A DNA stretch of 64,000 nucleotides, from contig NZ_CP040272.1 in NCBI RefSeq assembly GCF_013393905.1, positions 1 through 64,000 of the forward strand. The letters are read 5' to 3'. The stretch is from Nostoc sp. C052. GTDB taxonomy: Bacteria; Cyanobacteriota; Cyanobacteriia; Cyanobacteriales; Nostocaceae. The notes under the pieces are model-generated. The model was not told the origin of the DNA and did no database searches. It saw only the letters and a list, made by a program, of their open reading frames with translations. Positions 60,526 to 64,000 of this stretch are shown here, one piece after another. How positions within the stretch are numbered: the first letter of the stretch is position 1; the number at the start of each line of letters is the position of its first letter. The translations under genes and the position numbers were made by a program.

Positions 60526-61908
60526 ATGCTTATCCCACAAACTTCTACTTCCCTCATCGAGACTTTACGCCGCCGCCGCCAACAATTAGCCAATCTCATT
60601 GATTTTCCAGTAATTCTGTGGTCAGGTAGCAACAATCCGCGCAACTTTCCGGCAAATTCCTTTCCGTTTCGTGCTAGCAGTCATTTCCTCTATTTTGCCG
60701 GACTGCCATTATCAAAGGCGGCAATTCGTTTAGAAGCAGGCAAGCTAGAATTATTCATCGACGATCCGTCACCCAGCAGCGCCCTTTGGCATGGAGAAAC
60801 GCCAACGCGCGAGGAAATAGCCGAGAAGATTGGGGCGGATGTGGCAGGGCCAATGGCAGAATTAGAGTCTTGGGTAGAAAATGCCGCTACACTTGCTGCC
60901 CAAGATGCAGCGACTTGGACGCAGCAATCACAGATATTAAATAAATGGGTTTTACCACAAAGTCCTCCCCAAGGAATTGACTTGGAGTTAGCTAAGGCGA
61001 TCGTTTCTCTCCGCCTGATCCATGATGATGCGGCATTAACCGAGTTGCGAAAAGCTGCTGCTGTGACTGTAGAAGCCCACAAAGCTGGGATGGCTGCAAC
61101 ACCCAAAGCCAAACTAGAAGCAGAAGTTCGGGCAGCGATGGAAGGGGTAATTATTGCTCACAATATGACTACCTCTTACAACAGTATTGTCACTGTTCAC
61201 GGTGAAGTTTTGCATAACGAGCATTATCATCATAGTTTGCAACCAGGTGATTTACTACTTGCCGATGTTGGCGCTGAAACCGAGATGGGTTGGGCAGGTG
61301 ATGTAACTCGCACGTGGCCAGTTTCAGGTAAGTTTTCATCTACCCAAAGAGATATTTATAATGTGGTGTTGGCAGCCCATGATGCCTGCATTGCCAAAAT
61401 ACAGCCTGGTGTAGAGTATGGGGATATTCATTTACTAGCAGCTACAGCGATCGCAGAAGGTTTAGTAGAGTTAGGTATTTTACAAGGAAATCCCCAAGAT
61501 TTAGTAGAAATCGATGCCCACGCGCTGTTTTTCCCTCATGGTATCGGTCATCTACTGGGTTTAGATGTCCATGATATGGAAGATTTAGGCGATTTAGCAG
61601 GGTATGAAGAGGGACGTTCGAGGAGCGATCGCTTTGGCTTAAGCTACCTCCGTTTAAATCGTCCCCTGCGTCCAGGAATGTTAGTCACAATTGAGCCTGG
61701 TTTTTATCAAGTACCAGCAATTTTAAATGATGCCAACGTCCGTTCAAAATATCAGAGTGTGGTGAATTGGCAGCGTTTATCTGAATTTGCCGATGTCCGC
61801 GGAATTCGCATTGAAGATGATGTTTTAGTTACTACAGAAGGCAGCGAAGTTTTAACAGCCGCATTACCAAACAATGCCGATGCTGTGGAAAATCTAGTCA
61901 ATGGCTGA
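60526..61908 (+). CDS. Aminopeptidase P family protein (M24B), second copy
   Basis: A 460-residue Xaa-Pro peptidase-like protein. The N-terminal AMP_N domain (about 1-150) has HFLYFAGLPLSKAAIRL. The M24 domain has the ligands in LLLADVGAETEMGWAGDVTR, FPHGIGHLLGLDVHDM, TIEPGFYQ and RGIRIEDDVLV. It is diverged from the first M24B gene (24707-26017), with different N- and C-terminal parts. Start ATG at 60526, 29 bp after the lipoprotein stop. Confidence 0.94.
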   Translation: MLIPQTSTSLIETLRRRRQQLANLIDFPVILWSGSNNPRNFPANSFPFRASSHFLYFAGLPLSKAAIRLEAGKLELFIDDPSPSSALWHGETPTREEIAEKIGADVAGPMAELESWVENAATLAAQDAATWTQQSQILNKWVLPQSPPQGIDLELAKAIVSLRLIHDDAALTELRKAAAVTVEAHKAGMAATPKAKLEAEVRAAMEGVIIAHNMTTSYNSIVTVHGEVLHNEHYHHSLQPGDLLLADVGAETEMGWAGDVTRTWPVSGKFSSTQRDIYNVVLAAHDACIAKIQPGVEYGDIHLLAATAIAEGLVELGILQGNPQDLVEIDAHALFFPHGIGHLLGLDVHDMEDLGDLAGYEEGRSRSDRFGLSYLRLNRPLRPGMLVTIEPGFYQVPAILNDANVRSKYQSVVNWQRLSEFADVRGIRIEDDVLVTTEGSEVLTAALPNNADAVENLVNG

Positions 61909-62314
61909 GTCCATGTGAGACTGCGCCAAACCCTTTTAACTTCTCTCTCTCTTTCTTTGTGTCCTTTGCGCCTTTGCGGTTCGTTTTTCTTGATTATGCT
62001 TAACTCGACTTTATCCATTTACTTCGCAACGCGATACTCCTGCGGAGTCGTTGCACGAACGCTTAAGCTGAAACCTCTGTAATTTATGGGTATTATCTTT
62101 TTACTTTTTACTTTTTAAACTCATGGCAAGATGCTCACCCTATAGGCAATACGCTTGGGTTAAGAGCTAATGGCAACAATTTTGGGTTTTCGAGACGCGA
62201 TAAATCGCCGTCTCTACAAGTGTTTTGTTGCTCATTCTGAACTGTATTGCCCAATAAGGTACAGACTTCTGAGATTTGGCGGAATATTCGAGTGGATAGT
62301 TACTGTGATTTCAA
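61909..62314. other. Repeat-rich gap
   Basis: No gene. TTTGCGCCTTTGCGGTTCG (about 61966-61984) is also present in similar form at 55733-55749. GCGATACTCCTGCGGAGTCG near 62031-62050 forms a hairpin. A copy of the dispersed element found at 12885 lies at 62160-62252. Confidence 0.6.
62160..62252 (+). repeat. Dispersed element, copy 2
   Basis: Shares TTTTCGAGAC, CGATAAATCGCCGTCTC, TACAAGTGTTTT and TGAACT.TATTGC with 12885-12976. The copies differ by several substitutions. Confidence 0.7.
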
Positions 62315-62512
62315 CTAACTGCCAACAGTTATTGTTGAATCTGCTGTTTCCTTTTCAGAATTTTCCGCATTGTCAACCTCAAGACTTCGGAGTAGTTCTC
62401 GAATGACATCTGTTGCTGGCCTTCCTGTCAAAGCACAGTAGCATTCAAGTTTCTTCATTTCCTCGGTTGTGAGATTTACTGTCAGTCGTTTAACAGCCCA
62501 TTTTTTTTTCAT
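62315..62512 (-). CDS. Small ribbon-helix-helix (CopG-like) protein
   Basis: A 65-residue protein. The start KRLTVNLTTEEMKKLECYC and ATDVIRELLRSLEV fit a ribbon-helix-helix DNA-binding domain. It could be an antitoxin or small regulator, but no toxin gene is next to it. Acidic C terminus. Start ATG at 62512, 57 bp after the end of the response regulator gene on the same strand. Confidence 0.75.
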   Translation of the reverse strand: MKKKWAVKRLTVNLTTEEMKKLECYCALTGRPATDVIRELLRSLEVDNAENSEKETADSTITVGS

Positions 62513-62568
62513 GATCCTTTTTTGTCTTTAATATGTTGCTTTTTATCAAAATCACCAAATCATTAGGA

Positions 62569-63243
62569 TTATTCCCGTAGTGCATAGCCTACACCACGGA
62601 CTGTATGAATCAAACGCTTTTCATTATTTTCTTCCAACTTGAGTCGCAGATAACGAATATAAACCTCAATAATATTAGAATCACCCATAAAATCGTAACC
62701 CCAAACTTTCTCTAAAATTTGATCTCTAGTAAACACTTGACGGGGATGTGAAAGGAGATATTCTAATAAGTCAAACTCTTTTGCTGTTAACTCAATGCTT
62801 CGTTTCTCCCGAAATACTTCACGGGTGCGGCGATTTAAGCTTAAATCTTCAAATCGCAACAAATCCTCGTCTGTTTCTTGGGTGCGGCGGAGATGGGCGC
62901 GAATTCTAGCTAGTAGTTCCTCAATGCTGAAAGGTTTAACAACATAATCATCGGCTCCTGCATCTAATCCTGCCACGCGATCGCTCACTTCATCTTTTGC
63001 TGTCAACAAAATCACTGGTACTGTACTCCCTGTTGCTCGCAAACGGCGACAAATTTCCAAACCTGTCAAGCCTGGAAGCATCCAATCCAGAATCGCTAAA
63101 TCTGGTGATGAGTCTCTGGCTAAGGTTAAACCAGCAATACCATCATGGGCTACGCTAACTTTGTATCCTTCGCTACTAAGTTCTAATTCGACAAATCGCG
63201 CCAGTTTGACTTCATCTTCCACCAAAAGGATATGTGCTGTCAT
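62569..63243 (-). CDS. OmpR/PhoB family response regulator
   Basis: A 224-residue response regulator. The receiver domain (about 1-115) has acidic residues LLVEDE, phosphorylation site LAILDWMLPG (Asp) and VVKPF (Lys). The OmpR-type winged helix (about 125-224) has LTAKEFDLLEYLLSHP and the ending IHTVRGVGYAL. I chose the ATG at 63243 because GGAG lies 7 nt upstream; the frame is open from 63276. It is next to a kinase gene, so the two form a pair. Confidence 0.94.
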   Translation of the reverse strand: MTAHILLVEDEVKLARFVELELSSEGYKVSVAHDGIAGLTLARDSSPDLAILDWMLPGLTGLEICRRLRATGSTVPVILLTAKDEVSDRVAGLDAGADDYVVKPFSIEELLARIRAHLRRTQETDEDLLRFEDLSLNRRTREVFREKRSIELTAKEFDLLEYLLSHPRQVFTRDQILEKVWGYDFMGDSNIIEVYIRYLRLKLEENNEKRLIHTVRGVGYALRE

Positions 63244-63410
63244 ATTTTTGCTCCTAAAATAGGTAAGTAATGTCAAAATTCACAACAAAAATTTTCTGTC
63301 ATACACACTATGTCTGCAATCAAATCAAGAAGTCGAGAATCTAAGTCTTTCAATTTTCATAAATCAGATATAAATGCTATATAGCAATCCTAAATGAGTC
63401 ACGAACTAAA

Positions 63411-63443
63411 AGATCCCCGACTTCTTGAAGAAGTCGGGGATCT
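63411..63443. repeat. Palindromic hairpin repeat, copy 3
   Basis: AGATCCCCGACTTCTT and AAGAAGTCGGGGATCT, almost identical to 24510-24542. It lies between the kinase gene and the response regulator gene, so it is probably transcribed with them. Confidence 0.85.
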
Positions 63444-63465
63444 GATCCTCTCGGTGGAGAGCAAA

Positions 63466-64000
63466 TCAGATCGGACTGCTATATGTAGGTAAACTGATTG
63501 TAAATATACTACCTTCCCCTAATTTAGATTGCACGCTGACACTACCCCCCATCCCTTCTATAAGTGTTTTGACAATCGATAAACCCAAACCACAACCCCC
63601 AGTAGTATGAGAGCGAGATTCATCTACACGGTAAAACCTCTCAAATATCCGTGCTTGGTGTTGTAAAGGAATGCCATAGCCTTTGTCACAAACTTGAATA
63701 ATTGCCTTGTCTTGAACCTGATTTAACTTAAAAATTATCTGTGTATCAGCTTCAGAATACTTAACAGCATTATCAATTAAGTTTAATAACACTTGTTTGA
63801 GGCGACTGTAGTCTGCTTTAATCTCAATTGGATAAATCTTTGACTCGATTGTAATTGTGCGATCGCTATATTTTTCTGCCATCATTACAACTTCTTCAAC
63901 CAATTCATTGAGTACATAAGATTTCATCTGAAAGTATAAATAACCACTATCGGCTCGTGCCAAATCAAGTAAATCTTGCAACAAGCGGATAGTGCGTTCA
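63466..64000 (-). CDS. Sensor histidine kinase, C-terminal part (cut by window edge)
   Basis: An open frame continuing past the right edge. The visible 178 codons hold the end of the DHp domain (RLLQDLLDLARADSG) and a complete HATPase domain: N box NLIDNAVKYS, DKGYGI, FERFYRVDESRS, GLGLSIVKTLIE. It lies upstream of, and 222 bp from, the response regulator gene on the same strand, forming a two-component pair. The sensor part is outside the window. Confidence 0.93.
   Translation of the reverse strand, partial: ERTIRLLQDLLDLARADSGYLYFQMKSYVLNELVEEVVMMAEKYSDRTITIESKIYPIEIKADYSRLKQVLLNLIDNAVKYSEADTQIIFKLNQVQDKAIIQVCDKGYGIPLQHQARIFERFYRVDESRSHTTGGCGLGLSIVKTLIEGMGGSVSVQSKLGEGSIFTISLPTYSSPI

Overview
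The window comes from a filamentous, Nostoc-like cyanobacterium. GCGATCGC (HIP1) octamers occur throughout, AT content is fairly high, short G-rich, palindromic and heptanucleotide repeats fill most gaps between genes, and several genes are typically cyanobacterial (gun4, crtH, DUF3531, DUF3285, an AMIN-domain protein, Uma2 proteins). No tRNA or rRNA gene was recognised.

Layout. 0-1.8 kb: dnaA followed by a cluster of six exact TTTTCCACA boxes, the likely replication origin. 1.8-6.4 kb: two paralogous PAS histidine kinases sharing the same G-rich insertion; the first has lost key ATP-binding residues. 6.5-16.9 kb: mostly housekeeping genes (Uma2 protein, icd, gun4, sugar-type ABC ATPase, exported superoxide dismutase, rsmG, ECF-like ATPase, TPR protein, DUF3531, NUDIX), with two Uma2 gene relics. 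16.9-18.9 kb: a scrap heap with a HicB-like antitoxin tail, an IS701-type transposase head and a frameshifted IS110-family transposase. 18.9-21.2 kb: DUF3285, ybeY, dgkA and an amidotransferase gene (trpG/pabA). 21.2-27.4 kb: MBL-fold protein, VCBS-repeat protein, NUDIX, aminopeptidase P and an RsbRD-type sensor kinase.

27.6-32.5 kb is the most interesting stretch. A c-di-AMP (ydaO/yuaA-type) riboswitch precedes a three-gene NrtA/CmpA-type ABC transporter operon in the unusual order permease, binding protein, ATPase. A second riboswitch of the same class follows immediately and precedes a universal-stress-like gene. This suggests a c-di-AMP-controlled anion (perhaps bicarbonate) uptake module; the substrate is not shown by the sequence. 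32.5-40.1 kb: an unrecognised gene, a 1039-residue membrane-anchored repeat protein, small secreted or membrane proteins and two alpha/beta hydrolases. 40.5-41.4 kb: a CRISPR array of 13 identical 37-bp repeats with no cas genes in the window.

41.7-64 kb: IS66-type relic, pentapeptide protein, purT, AMIN/class A beta-lactamase-like protein, an unknown lipoprotein with a coiled-coil partner, crtH, upp, YggT, an esterase, a Uma2 protein, a paired active/inactive M16 peptidase operon facing a TetR regulator, DUF4332, a 21-bp tandem repeat, PhzF, a Lys/Asp-rich lipoprotein, a second aminopeptidase P, a small ribbon-helix-helix protein, and an OmpR-type two-component pair whose kinase runs off the right edge.
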